A stretch of DNA of 64,000 nucleotides from assembly GCA_000768855.1 (NCBI GenBank), contig JRAN01000001.1, forward strand, positions 224-64,223, written 5' to 3'. The notes under the pieces are model-generated. The model worked only from the letters and a program-made list of their open reading frames with translations, searched no databases and was not told the origin of the DNA. Within the stretch, counting starts at the first letter, position 1; each line of letters starts with the position of its first letter. Origin of the DNA: Porphyromonadaceae bacterium COT-184 OH4590 (GTDB lineage Bacteria > Bacteroidota > Bacteroidia > Bacteroidales > Paludibacteraceae). Positions 52,970 through 61,971 of the stretch are shown here, piece by piece. The position numbers and the translations under genes were made by a program.

Positions 52970-53309
52970 TTTTAGTTATTTCGAAATCAGTTGCTGTTCG
53001 TAAATACTTGAAATAGTTTTTATTGTGAAATTGTATTTTTGAAAAACAAAGGGTTTTGCAGTGAATGAAAAGATATTTTTATGATGAAGTAAAAAAATGT
53101 TTCATCCTTAACTAATACTCAAGATAAACAATTTACACAGAGGTAAATCAATATTTACTCTTGAAAATCAAAATGATTGAAATTTTTATAAACTATATCT
53201 TTATAAAAAAGAATTTTAAATTAAGAATAATTATTCAACATTATAATCTTAGCAATATTAAATAATTATATAAATATATGTTAGTAGATGTAAAATGATC
53301 GGTGTATGA
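52970..53309. other. AT-rich intergenic stretch without recognisable features
   Basis: Between the atoD promoter and the terminator of the LRR genes I see no plausible gene, RNA or repeat. Confidence 0.4.
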
Positions 53310-53348
53310 AACAAGGGAAAAGATAAATATCTTCTCCCTTGTTTTGTT
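53310..53348 (-). terminator. Terminator after the LRR gene cluster
   Basis: Arms 53310-53324 and 53329-53343 pair over 15 positions with one mismatch around a 4-nt loop, 28 nt beyond the stop of the last LRR gene. Confidence 0.65.
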
Positions 53349-53371
53349 AAATATCATTATTTGTTGTTGTA

Positions 53372-54583
53372 TTATTTCTTTATTATACGATGATAATATA
53401 CACCTATTGCGGTAGTTACTTTAACATTATAAATACCGGAAGGCAAACTCTGAAGATTTATTTGTTTGCTACCAATTACATTAATAACTTCTACACCATA
53501 CATATTATATATACTGATATTATTAACTTCGTCTTCTGATTGCACATACAATACATCATCTACAGGATTCGGATATAATGCAGTATATACCTTTTCTATA
53601 CTATTTATACCTGTTGTAGATTGACATACATATTTACCTTTGGTTTCAATGGATTTAATAATATCATAATACTCTACATTCCATTTTTTCTTAGTAGCGT
53701 TAGATGCATTAGTAGCTAAAACTATATCTTTTCCATCATTAGATTCTTCATTTAACAAAGGATATATAACTCCAGCATCTTTATTAGATCTATTAGGCAA
53801 CTGACAATAAATCTTATCCAATGCTTCTGTTGTAAAATTATTGTTATAACACATTATTTCTTTAAGATTAATATTTTTACTTACATCTAATGAGCGTATT
53901 TTGTTATCTGAACATTTTAAGTTTATTAATCCTGTATTGCCCGATATATTTAAAGATTCCAAAGAATTATTTTCACATCTTAGTTCTTCGAGTTTTTCGC
54001 TTTTGCTAACATCTATTGATGTAATTTTGTTTTTATAGCAATCCACAAATACTAATTCTACATTATTGCTTAAATCTAATGTTGTTAATGAATTATTATA
54101 GCAAATCAATTTTTTTAGCTTGGTATTTTTACTTAAATCTAAGGATGCAATATTATTTTGAGCACAGTTTATTTGTATCAACTCAGTATTATTGCTTAAA
54201 TCTAAAGATGCGATATTATTACTATAACAATAGAATTCAGTTAATTGTGGATTATGACTTATATCAATATTGGTAACATTTTTTGTGTTGTCAGTACAAC
54301 TAATACCTGATATATTCCCATATATAGAAATAGTATTTGCTTCTGTATGATAGACTTTGTTTCCTGTCCATTGAGAATCTACAGTAATAATATCCTCTCT
54401 GTCTCCATTTTTTACTTTCAACTTAGTACCATCAGTATCTGCTATAAGGTTGATATTTATATCTTTACCCTTTTCGGTAGCAATTGTAATATAACGAGAC
54501 ATATTTACCTCTTGTGCCTTAATATGTACATTAATTGTTGTTACCCAAAAAGCAATTACTGCTACAAATAATACTTTTTTCAT
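53372..54583 (-). CDS. Leucine-rich-repeat T9SS-secreted protein (LRR1)
   Basis: 403 residues: signal peptide (VAVIAFWVTTINVHIKAQ), a short beta-rich region, then about eight 21-residue leucine-rich repeats of the type LDLSNNTEL-x-x-I-x-C-x-x-N (one Cys per repeat; about 100-270), a linker, and a C-terminal T9SS type A sorting domain (LYPNPVDDVLYVQSEDEVNNISIYNMYGVE, ending IIKK). The sorting domain predicts export through the type IX system and surface attachment or release. A binding role is usual for LRR proteins; the ligand is unknown. The third of three tandem paralogues, most divergent at its C-terminus. Confidence 0.85.
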   Translation of the reverse strand: MKKVLFVAVIAFWVTTINVHIKAQEVNMSRYITIATEKGKDININLIADTDGTKLKVKNGDREDIITVDSQWTGNKVYHTEANTISIYGNISGISCTDNTKNVTNIDISHNPQLTEFYCYSNNIASLDLSNNTELIQINCAQNNIASLDLSKNTKLKKLICYNNSLTTLDLSNNVELVFVDCYKNKITSIDVSKSEKLEELRCENNSLESLNISGNTGLINLKCSDNKIRSLDVSKNINLKEIMCYNNNFTTEALDKIYCQLPNRSNKDAGVIYPLLNEESNDGKDIVLATNASNATKKKWNVEYYDIIKSIETKGKYVCQSTTGINSIEKVYTALYPNPVDDVLYVQSEDEVNNISIYNMYGVEVINVIGSKQINLQSLPSGIYNVKVTTAIGVYYHRIIKK

Positions 54584-54601
54584 TTTTAAAAAAATTTTTT
54601 T

Positions 54602-54850
54602 GTGATTAAATTATTTATTGTTATACTTAAAATTACATACAAATGAAATAACCAAATTATTTTGTCTCAAATTTTTCAGATTTTATTTGCCGGTTGTTTA
54701 TCTTTTAATTGCTCTATATGTATTGCTACCTTTTGCTCCAGCAACGATTACACTATAAACACCCGAAGGAAGATGAGCAATATTTATCTGATTACTACCA
54801 TTGATATTAGCTACTTCTATACCATACATGTTATATACCTTTATACTATG
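54602..54850. repeat. LRR cluster duplication, copy A
   Basis: Spans the gap upstream of LRR1 and the 3' coding end of LRR2. It matches 55920-56168 at a constant offset of 1318 bp with few substitutions and no gaps, showing the tandem duplication unit. Confidence 0.8.
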
Positions 54851-55912
54851 TATTTTTTCATCTGCTTGAATATATAATATATTATCTACTGGGTTAGGAT
54901 ATATAACTGCCGATATATCTAATATATTATCTAAATTACTTGTAGGACACATATATTTCCCTTTAGTATCAGGAATATCACTATCCGTATCGAAATACTG
55001 TATGCTCCATTTTTTCTTTTTTGCATTATTTCCATTAGTAGCCATAACAATATCATAATTGCTTGAAGTACTTGAAAATATAGGTTGTAATATACCATTG
55101 TCTACATCTTCACCAACACGGTCTGAAAGCGAACAATATAAATCATCTAAAGTCTGTGTAGTAAATTTACAATCATAACAATACAAAAACTTTAATTCAT
55201 TATTTTTACTTACATCTAATGAAGTAATGGATGTATTATTGCACGCAAACGACAGTAAATTAATATTATTTCTAATATCAATTGAATTAAGTGAAACATT
55301 ATTAGAGCAATCGACAAAAGTTAATTCTGTATTTTTGCTCAAATCAATATTATTTAAAGAGTTGAGGGCAACATTAAGGATTTCTAAATTGGTATTTTTA
55401 CTTAAATCTAACGAACTAATTTTATTTTTAGAGCAGTCTAAGTATGCCAACTTATTATTGTTACTTAAATCAATATTACTGATTTGATTCATAGAACAAA
55501 ATAATGTTTCCAATTTTGTATTTGCTCTTACATTAATTGATGTAAGAGAATTTTCCGAACACATTAAATCAACTAACTCTAAATTATTACTAACATCTAT
55601 AGCTGTTAACCCTGTTTCATTACTATTGCAATCTAAACCTATTATATCTCCATAAATCGTTATAATATTGCCTTCAGCTACATATGTTTGTAAACCAAGC
55701 CATTCATTATTATCTACATTAATAATATGCTCTTTACTCCCATTTACTATTTTCACAGGAGTCTGGTCTGCCAATGCTTTAAGATCAAATTGTATCTCTT
55801 TACCTTTATCTACACTAAGAACAATATAGCAAGACATATTCACATTCTGTGCAAATATATTGGGAGTTGCCATTATTAGTGCCAATATTGCAAAAGTTAT
55901 TATTTTTTTCAT
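54698..55912 (-). CDS. Leucine-rich-repeat T9SS-secreted protein (LRR2)
   Basis: Start set at MKKIITFAILALIM (base 55912), 404 residues; a frame to 55969 adds 19 residues ahead of the signal peptide. Signal peptide, eight or so Cys-containing LRRs (e.g. LDLSKNTNLEILNVALNSLNNI) and a T9SS type A sorting domain (IYPNPVDNILYIQADEKIHSIKVYNMYGIEVANINGSNQINIAHLPSGVYSV). The sorting domain is nearly identical to that of LRR3 at the DNA level, pointing to recent duplication or gene conversion. Confidence 0.85.
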   Translation of the reverse strand: MKKIITFAILALIMATPNIFAQNVNMSCYIVLSVDKGKEIQFDLKALADQTPVKIVNGSKEHIINVDNNEWLGLQTYVAEGNIITIYGDIIGLDCNSNETGLTAIDVSNNLELVDLMCSENSLTSINVRANTKLETLFCSMNQISNIDLSNNNKLAYLDCSKNKISSLDLSKNTNLEILNVALNSLNNIDLSKNTELTFVDCSNNVSLNSIDIRNNINLLSFACNNTSITSLDVSKNNELKFLYCYDCKFTTQTLDDLYCSLSDRVGEDVDNGILQPIFSSTSSNYDIVMATNGNNAKKKKWSIQYFDTDSDIPDTKGKYMCPTSNLDNILDISAVIYPNPVDNILYIQADEKIHSIKVYNMYGIEVANINGSNQINIAHLPSGVYSVIVAGAKGSNTYRAIKR

Positions 55913-55919
55913 TTTTTTT

Positions 55920-56168
55920 GTGATTAAATTATTTATTGTTATACTTAAAATTTCATACAAATGAAACAACCAAATTATTTTGTCTCAAATTTTTCAGATT
56001 CTATTTGTCGGTTGTTTATCTTTTAATTACTCTATATGTACTACTTCCTTTGATACCTATAACCTTAACACTATAAACACCCGAAGGGAGATGAGCAATA
56101 TTTATCTGATTACTACCATTGATATTAGCTACTTCTATACCATACATATTATATACCTTTATACTATG
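55920..56168. repeat. LRR cluster duplication, copy B
   Basis: Spans the gap upstream of LRR2 and the 3' coding end of LRR3; counterpart of 54602-54850. Confidence 0.8.
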
Positions 56169-57227
56169 TGTTTTTTCATCCGATTGAATATATAATATAT
56201 CATCAACAGGATTAGGATATATAACTACTGCCGATACACTCTCTAAATTATCTAAATCGGTAGAAGTACATAAATTTGTTCCGGTAGTAGGTACCTCTTT
56301 ATTGAAAATACCACGGTATAATACTTTCCATTTTCTAGATTTAGCATTATTGCTGTTTGTAGATTTTACTATTTCATGATTTTCTGAATCTGTGTTAAAA
56401 ACCGGATATATTTTCCCTTCTTTATTACCATTACGATCAGGCAAAGCACAATATATATCGTCTATAGCTTCTTTAGAAAATTTATTATCATAACAAGATA
56501 TTTGTTCAAGTTTTGTATTTTTACTTATATCAAGAGATGTAAGTTTGTTTTTAGAACAAGTTAATTGTTTTAATTCTGTATTTTTACTTATATCGAGAGA
56601 CGTAAATTCATTTGTCTGACAATCCAATAGAGTTAATTTGGTATTATTAGTAACATCAAGTGATTTTAGTCCATTTCTATAACAAAATAACATTTCCAGC
56701 AATGTATTTTGTGTAACATCAAGCATACTTAAAGGCATGTCACTACAAGATAATAATGTCAATTTTGTATTTTTGCTTACATCTATTGATTTCATCTTAT
56801 TGCCATTACATTGAAAAGCTATCAACTCTGTGTGCTTGGTTACATCAATAGTAGTTAAAGAGTTATCTGCACAATACAATCTTGTCAATTTAGTGTTTTT
56901 ACTTACATCAATAGCAGTAATTTTTTCACTATTCTTATTACAGCTGAATCCTACTAAATCTCCATAAATAGTCATAGTTTCATTACCGGAAGTATATTTC
57001 TGAATGTCTGTCCATGACTCACCTACGTTAAGGTCTACTTGCTCTGTACCACTTACAATTCTTATAGGTGTATTTCCTGTTGCCCCCTGAAAACTAAGTT
57101 GTATTTGTTCATTTGGCTTTACGGTTAAAGTAATAAAGATATCCGTATTTACCTGCGCTTTTAATGCACCTATTGACATTAGTCCTACTATAAAGACCAT
57201 TAAATTTTTTTTAATTACTTTCTTCAT
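56016..57227 (-). CDS. Leucine-rich-repeat T9SS-secreted protein (LRR3)
   Basis: 403 residues with signal peptide (LMVFIVGLMSIGALKAQ), a beta-rich N-terminal part, nine or so LRRs with a Cys at a fixed position (NTKLTRLYCADNSL, NTELKQLTCSKNKLTSLDIS), a linker and a T9SS type A sorting domain ending TYRVIKR. It is the promoter-proximal gene of the three, with a strong promoter at 57405-57435 and a leader of about 170 nt. LRR2 and LRR1 follow with gaps of 103 and 114 bp and are probably cotranscribed. Confidence 0.85.
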   Translation of the reverse strand: MKKVIKKNLMVFIVGLMSIGALKAQVNTDIFITLTVKPNEQIQLSFQGATGNTPIRIVSGTEQVDLNVGESWTDIQKYTSGNETMTIYGDLVGFSCNKNSEKITAIDVSKNTKLTRLYCADNSLTTIDVTKHTELIAFQCNGNKMKSIDVSKNTKLTLLSCSDMPLSMLDVTQNTLLEMLFCYRNGLKSLDVTNNTKLTLLDCQTNEFTSLDISKNTELKQLTCSKNKLTSLDISKNTKLEQISCYDNKFSKEAIDDIYCALPDRNGNKEGKIYPVFNTDSENHEIVKSTNSNNAKSRKWKVLYRGIFNKEVPTTGTNLCTSTDLDNLESVSAVVIYPNPVDDILYIQSDEKTHSIKVYNMYGIEVANINGSNQINIAHLPSGVYSVKVIGIKGSSTYRVIKR

Positions 57228-57404
57228 TTTTTTTGAGATTTAAATTGGTAAAAATAAAATACATTATAAATAATAATTGTTTTTTGTAGTGATTGAAGTT
57301 TTTAATTTTAAATTATAATATTATTAATCATTTTGTTATAATTTAGTATAATAAAAATAACTATAAGTTTATAAATACAAAAGATTAATAATCTTATTTA
57401 ATTG

Positions 57405-57435
57405 CAAAGTTAATCAATAATTTATTTTATACAAA
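57405..57435 (-). promoter_or_regulatory. Promoter of the LRR cluster
   Basis: Minus-strand TTTG (57432-57435), exact 19-nt spacer, TAACTTTG (57405-57412). Transcription would begin near 57398, leaving an AT-rich leader of about 170 nt before LRR3. Confidence 0.75.
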
Positions 57436-57829
57436 AAAAATATGATTTTTTTTAAATATATTGTTCCAACAATGTTACATTATTATTAATAAACAACTAC
57501 AAACATTTGTTTGTTTGTGTTATCAAGTAATAATTAATCGCTTGATAAATTATTATCCTCAAAAAAATATTATAGGGCTGTTACCTATACAATTGAAATC
57601 AAAAGAGGAACTTGCTCTGCTAAATCGTACCTTTTCACTAAAAAGAATTACTCTGTTATTTTATATTAATGGAGTATATCCATAATTCCAAAATCCATAT
57701 TAGGAATAAAATCGAATCGAAAATTAAAAATATTTTTGTTTGAGACAGACAACTTTTTCGCTTATTGCTACATCAATTAGGCTGTCTGCACAAATATCTC
57801 AATATACTTTTATAACTGTCATTACCACA
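57436..57829. other. Intergenic stretch, no supported gene
   Basis: AT-rich. A 74-codon plus-strand frame at 57461-57685 has low-complexity composition and no recognisable family, so I do not call it. No RNA gene or repeat recognised. Confidence 0.4.
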
Positions 57830-57867
57830 AAGGTGAAAACCTCATAAAATAATGAGATTTTCACCTT
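57830..57867 (-). terminator. Terminator after the alcohol dehydrogenase gene
   Basis: 16-bp stem (57830-57845 and 57852-57867) with one G-U pair and a 6-nt loop, 49 nt beyond the stop of the dehydrogenase. Confidence 0.75.
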
Positions 57868-57916
57868 CGTAAGATTTGAATAACTAAAGAACAACTAACA
57901 AAAAAACATTAAATCA

Positions 57917-58963
57917 TTACAATGTAGCCATATCAATCACAAAGCGATACTTGACATCACCTTTTTCTAAACGTTCCATTGCTCTATTTACATCTTTAAT
58001 ATCAATAATTTCAGTTTCTGCAACTATATTGTGTTTATAACAAAAGTCAAGCATCTCCTGTGTCTCTGCAATACCTCCTATATTCGAACCGGAAAAGCTT
58101 TTTCGTCCGTGTACTATATTGAAAGCTCCTACTTTGAGAGGGTCGGCAGGAAGCCCCACCATTACCAACGAACCATCGACTTTGAGCATATTGATATACC
58201 TATTTACATCGTGATTGGCAGAAACGGTATCAAGTATCATATCTTGCTTTTTACAAGCTTTCATCTGCTCTCTGTCTGATGATAATACTACGGTATCTGC
58301 TCCGAGACGTTTGGCATCTTCTGTCTTAGAAGGCGATGAGGTAAAAACTGTTACATAGGCTCCCATTGCCTTGGCTATCTTGATAGCGAGATGTCCCAAA
58401 CCTCCCATACCCAATATTCCTATATTCTTACCTTCTGTTGCTTGCCAATGCTTCAAAGGTGAATATACCGTGATACCTGCACAGAGCAGAGGAGCAGCCG
58501 AAGCCAGATCTTTAAAAGCAGGCATATTTAATACATATTTGTCTTCGCAAACATAACTTTTCGAGAAACCGCCATAGGTCATGCCACCGGATACTTTATC
58601 GGGACTGTTGAACGAAAATGTTATTCCCTCTTCACAAAACTGCTCTTCGCCTTGTTGGCAGTAATGGCAACACTGACAACTCTCAACAATACACCCCACA
58701 GCTACGATATCTCCTGTTTTAAATATGGTTACATCGCTACCCACTTTAGTAACACGTCCCACTATTTCATGCCCTGGTACTTCAGGATATACAGCTGTGC
58801 CCCAATCATTACGAATACTGTGTAAGTCAGAATGACATATTCCACAATACAGTACTTCAAACTCCACATCACAAGGACGTACTGCACGACGTTCTATAAT
58901 CATCTCACGCATAGGTTCGGTAGAAGATATTGCCCCGTAAGCTTTTATATGTGTTTTTAGCAT
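57917..58963 (-). CDS. Zinc-dependent alcohol dehydrogenase (YahK/CAD-like)
   Basis: 348-residue medium-chain dehydrogenase. Catalytic zinc ligands C40 (YCGICHSD) and the His of GHE; structural zinc lobe CQCCHYCQQGEEQFC; NAD(P) fold GILGMGGLGHLAIKIAKAMGAYVTVFT. The sequence is closest in pattern to the NADP-dependent cinnamyl alcohol dehydrogenase/YahK group that reduces broad-range aldehydes. Monocistronic, with a strong terminator. Confidence 0.92.
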   Translation of the reverse strand: MLKTHIKAYGAISSTEPMREMIIERRAVRPCDVEFEVLYCGICHSDLHSIRNDWGTAVYPEVPGHEIVGRVTKVGSDVTIFKTGDIVAVGCIVESCQCCHYCQQGEEQFCEEGITFSFNSPDKVSGGMTYGGFSKSYVCEDKYVLNMPAFKDLASAAPLLCAGITVYSPLKHWQATEGKNIGILGMGGLGHLAIKIAKAMGAYVTVFTSSPSKTEDAKRLGADTVVLSSDREQMKACKKQDMILDTVSANHDVNRYINMLKVDGSLVMVGLPADPLKVGAFNIVHGRKSFSGSNIGGIAETQEMLDFCYKHNIVAETEIIDIKDVNRAMERLEKGDVKYRFVIDMATL

Positions 58964-59030
58964 ATCTATAAATTCATTTTATGATTTATTTCTTATATAT
59001 AACCGATATTTATAGTAGGTTTGTAATCAG

Positions 59031-60113
59031 TTATTTGTTTTTTTCTAATACAGCCATGTTTACTATAAGTCCTGATGTATGACTGAGTTGTGGCACATTT
59101 ACTCGCTTATGATTTACTCTAAATATAGGCATTACCGCAGCGACAGAATCGAGAGGATTCTGTTTTACCCATTCTATAGTCTCTTTTAAAGTATTTAAAA
59201 CTACAGGTGCATTTTGTTTATTAGGCAATAAAACTGTATTCTCAAATACACCAAAATCTTTTTCTAAATCTTTATCTTCCATCAACTGCAACCAATATTC
59301 TTTGGCTTTTTCCTGTTCTATAAAACTTGCTTCAATTTTCTCAATCTTACCTTCTGGGGGAGCGAAAAATACAAGATTAAAATCTTTATTGTGCTTATTT
59401 CTTCCTTTAATTATTACAATCTGGTGGTTGGGGGGTATCATACCTACTGATTTTATTGTAAAGTAATATTTTGATATCAAATCATCTATATCTTCTGCTA
59501 TAAGTGTATGAAACCATTTGTATGTATCTCTGAAAACTATTGAACGAACAAACAAAACAGTTTTACCTTTATCAATATTTATCTCAATAGCAGTTTCGCC
59601 TTTTAAGAAACCTATACGTATAAAATCTTTTTTTAGATCAGCCTCTTTAACCATATATTCTTTTAATTTTTCGTACTCTCCAATTGTTTTCGGCTGTAAT
59701 TTTTTAGATGTACCTTGTTCATATTTCCCGACTAAAGCCGAACTAAATGAATACTTATCATTTTGTTTTGTCAACTCTTCAAAAATAAGATTAAACAAAC
59801 CAATACCATCTTTATCATCATTAGGAGTAAGTTTAAAAGAAAAATTGTAACCTTCTACAACTTCACATTCAAGATTTAATTGTAGCTGAAACATGTTTAC
59901 TTTATAATCAGCATCTATTCTCATTCCATTATCTTCTATCTCTTTTTTTATAAGAGATTTATTTAGTTCTGTATTGTTCAATACAGAATTTTTATCTTCA
60001 AATATTGAAATTATTTTTTGAAGATCCAATTTGGTTAAAGAAATTTTTTGCTCTGTATTACAAGCATAAAATAAAGTAATAATAATAATAAATAAAATTA
60101 ATGGTTTTTTCAT
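59031..60113 (-). CDS. Lipoprotein of unknown function
   Basis: 360 residues. Type II signal peptide with lipobox LFYAC (Cys17). The mature part is mixed alpha/beta and charged, with a repeated-looking pair of segments (VRSIVFRDTYKWFHTLIAEDIDDL and VVLNTLKETIEWVKQNPLD). I do not recognise a family. It has its own strong promoter (60152-60182), and the dehydrogenase gene is 67 bp downstream on the same strand, so the two may be cotranscribed. Confidence 0.65.
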   Translation of the reverse strand: MKKPLILFIIIITLFYACNTEQKISLTKLDLQKIISIFEDKNSVLNNTELNKSLIKKEIEDNGMRIDADYKVNMFQLQLNLECEVVEGYNFSFKLTPNDDKDGIGLFNLIFEELTKQNDKYSFSSALVGKYEQGTSKKLQPKTIGEYEKLKEYMVKEADLKKDFIRIGFLKGETAIEINIDKGKTVLFVRSIVFRDTYKWFHTLIAEDIDDLISKYYFTIKSVGMIPPNHQIVIIKGRNKHNKDFNLVFFAPPEGKIEKIEASFIEQEKAKEYWLQLMEDKDLEKDFGVFENTVLLPNKQNAPVVLNTLKETIEWVKQNPLDSVAAVMPIFRVNHKRVNVPQLSHTSGLIVNMAVLEKNK

Positions 60114-60151
60114 TGTCGTAAATTAATTTAATAAATAATAAAAATAATTAA

Positions 60152-60182
60152 CAAAGGTAGCATAAAAAATCAATTATACAAA
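60152..60182 (-). promoter_or_regulatory. Promoter of the lipoprotein gene at 59031
   Basis: Minus-strand TTTG (60179-60182), exact 19-nt spacer, TACCTTTG (60152-60159). The -33 element overlaps the 3' end of the upstream helicase gene. Confidence 0.7.
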
Positions 60183-61576
60183 AACTCTTTTTTAAAATTA
60201 ATTAAAAATAATTTTTGTCGGCAACGAGTAAAAGCTGTATAAAGCCATTGTAAAAACTCTTTATTGAGCATTTCGTCAGTTAGATAGCCACAGTCTATAT
60301 ATACATGTTGCCATTGTCCTCCTTGTGCTTTGTGACATGTGATAGCATAAGCGAATTTTATATTTATGGCATTTAAATATTCATTTTTTCGCATCTCTTG
60401 GTATCTCATACGTTTATTACCTATATGAGCATAATCTTTTTCAACCTCTTCAAAAAGTTTTTTATTAAGACTATCGTTATCTTTGGGTGTAGAAATACTA
60501 ATACTATCAAGTAGCAGAAGGCAATCTATCTCCATATCATAATCAAGCAGTTGCATAGTAACATCAGCAAATCGCAAACCATACATCTCTCTGTATTTTT
60601 TTATTCTAACTATTTGTGCTACATCACCGTTGGCAATAAAGTTGAGATTGTCGTACTTTTCCGTCCAAAAATAGTTATTCTTTACCACCATTACCAAATC
60701 GTTGTTGGATAGCTCTGATTCGCGTTGAAGCACCTGATTACGAATGCCTTGGTTAAATTGATTGGCTCGCTTGTTTGACCTCGTGATAACAATGCTGTTT
60801 TCGTATCCTACTTTTCGATATGATGAGTAGATGGAATCGATAAGTTCTGCTCCTGTTATATATTCTACATCCGGGTAGTCAGTCGAAATTTGAGGGTTTT
60901 TATAAACAGGGCTGTCGAGTAGATGGCGTATATGGGTGGCATTTGTTAAGATACCACTTTCGGCAGACTGTCGAGCTACTTCTGTAAGAGTATATTCGGT
61001 AATTTCGAGTGACATACGACTGAGAGTGTTTTTGTCCAAGGCAGGCGAAAAATTTTGGCCTACAGGTAGTAGCTGAGCTGTGTCACCAAGCAGTATCATA
61101 CGGCAATTATTGCCACTATAGACGTACTCTATGAGGTCGTCGAGCAACCTGCCTGAACCAAATATGTTGCTATCTCCTACGTTATTGCCTATCATCGATG
61201 CTTCATCGACTATAAAAAGCGTATCTTTCGACTTGTTGAAATCGAGCAGAAACCTAAACTCCGCCACTGACTTTTGTCTATAGATCCTTTTGTGTATAGA
61301 GGTTGCCTCCTTGCCTGAATAGTGAGCAAATACCTTGGCAGCTCTGCCTGTGGGTGCGAGTAGCACGGTGCTTTGCTGTAATTCACTCATTGCCTTTACC
61401 AAAGCGCTGACCACCGATGTTTTACCTGTGCCTGCATAACCCTTTAGCAAAAAGCAGTGCATTGGTGTATGGCTGGTGCAGAAAATAGCCAATTGTTCGA
61501 TACATGCTTTCTGTTCGGTATTGGGGACAAATGAAAGGTGTTCTAATATTTTGGTTTGAAGGTATTTGTACAACAC
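60170..61576 (-). CDS. RecD/Dda-type SF1B DNA helicase
   Basis: 468 residues. Walker A GYAGTGKTS (46-54), Walker B DEASM, motif III LLGDTAQLLPVG, and the C-terminal UvrD_C_2 block ITCHKAQGGQWQHVYID and YTAFTRCRQKLFLI. There is no N-terminal RecD2 extension, so it is a short stand-alone helicase of the kind common in Bacteroidota (RecD-like/Dda 5'-3' helicases). RecB or RecC partners are not nearby; a role in DNA repair or recombination is inferred. Confidence 0.9.
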   Translation of the reverse strand: MLYKYLQTKILEHLSFVPNTEQKACIEQLAIFCTSHTPMHCFLLKGYAGTGKTSVVSALVKAMSELQQSTVLLAPTGRAAKVFAHYSGKEATSIHKRIYRQKSVAEFRFLLDFNKSKDTLFIVDEASMIGNNVGDSNIFGSGRLLDDLIEYVYSGNNCRMILLGDTAQLLPVGQNFSPALDKNTLSRMSLEITEYTLTEVARQSAESGILTNATHIRHLLDSPVYKNPQISTDYPDVEYITGAELIDSIYSSYRKVGYENSIVITRSNKRANQFNQGIRNQVLQRESELSNNDLVMVVKNNYFWTEKYDNLNFIANGDVAQIVRIKKYREMYGLRFADVTMQLLDYDMEIDCLLLLDSISISTPKDNDSLNKKLFEEVEKDYAHIGNKRMRYQEMRKNEYLNAINIKFAYAITCHKAQGGQWQHVYIDCGYLTDEMLNKEFLQWLYTAFTRCRQKLFLINFKKEFLYN

Positions 61577-61782
61577 TGTCCGGAAAATTTAGCAAATGTA
61601 ATATTATGGGGTTATGTTTGGGTGTTTCTCTAATTTTTGAGCAAAATTAAGCATAAATTTTCATTTCTGCAATTATAAGTATACACATTGAATTTACCTG
61701 CTTATTTAATTTTGACAATAAGTTTCGAAAAAATAGCTTCGAATTACTCATTAGGAAATAATTGCACCGATATATAGCAGTT

Positions 61783-61937
61783 GATTATTAAAAACAAATA
61801 AAAGTCTACAATCTTTACATCGATAACCGAAATAATACCCGCCTGCACGAGAATAGTACAAGCTAATAAAAATTTTTTGAACCTTTCGATAAGTATAAGC
61901 AAAACTCAGCATTCAAAACTATTTATTATCTTTGCAA
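61783..61937 (+). repeat. Promoter-bearing repeat, copy 2 (upstream of aspS)
   Basis: Counterpart of 47013-47164 (see there). The 43-bp perfectly identical core is 61895-61937 and ends 34 nt before the aspS start codon. Confidence 0.85.
61927..61934 (+). promoter_or_regulatory. -7 element of the aspS promoter
   Basis: TATCTTTG, 37 nt upstream of aspS, inside the repeat core shared with the glycosyltransferase operon. No clear -33 TTTG at 19 nt. Confidence 0.6.
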
Positions 61938-61971
61938 GATTTTTAATGAATACAAAAAAACATACACAATA

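Noticed and set aside
57461-57685. 74-codon plus-strand frame between the LRR cluster and the dehydrogenase
   Set aside because: AT-driven composition, no family resemblance, no promoter element in front; not supported as a gene.
57720-57800. Loose inverted repeat (GAGACAGAC ... GCTGTCTGC) as an IS end
   Set aside because: Pairing is short and imperfect, no transposase nearby; not enough to call an element.
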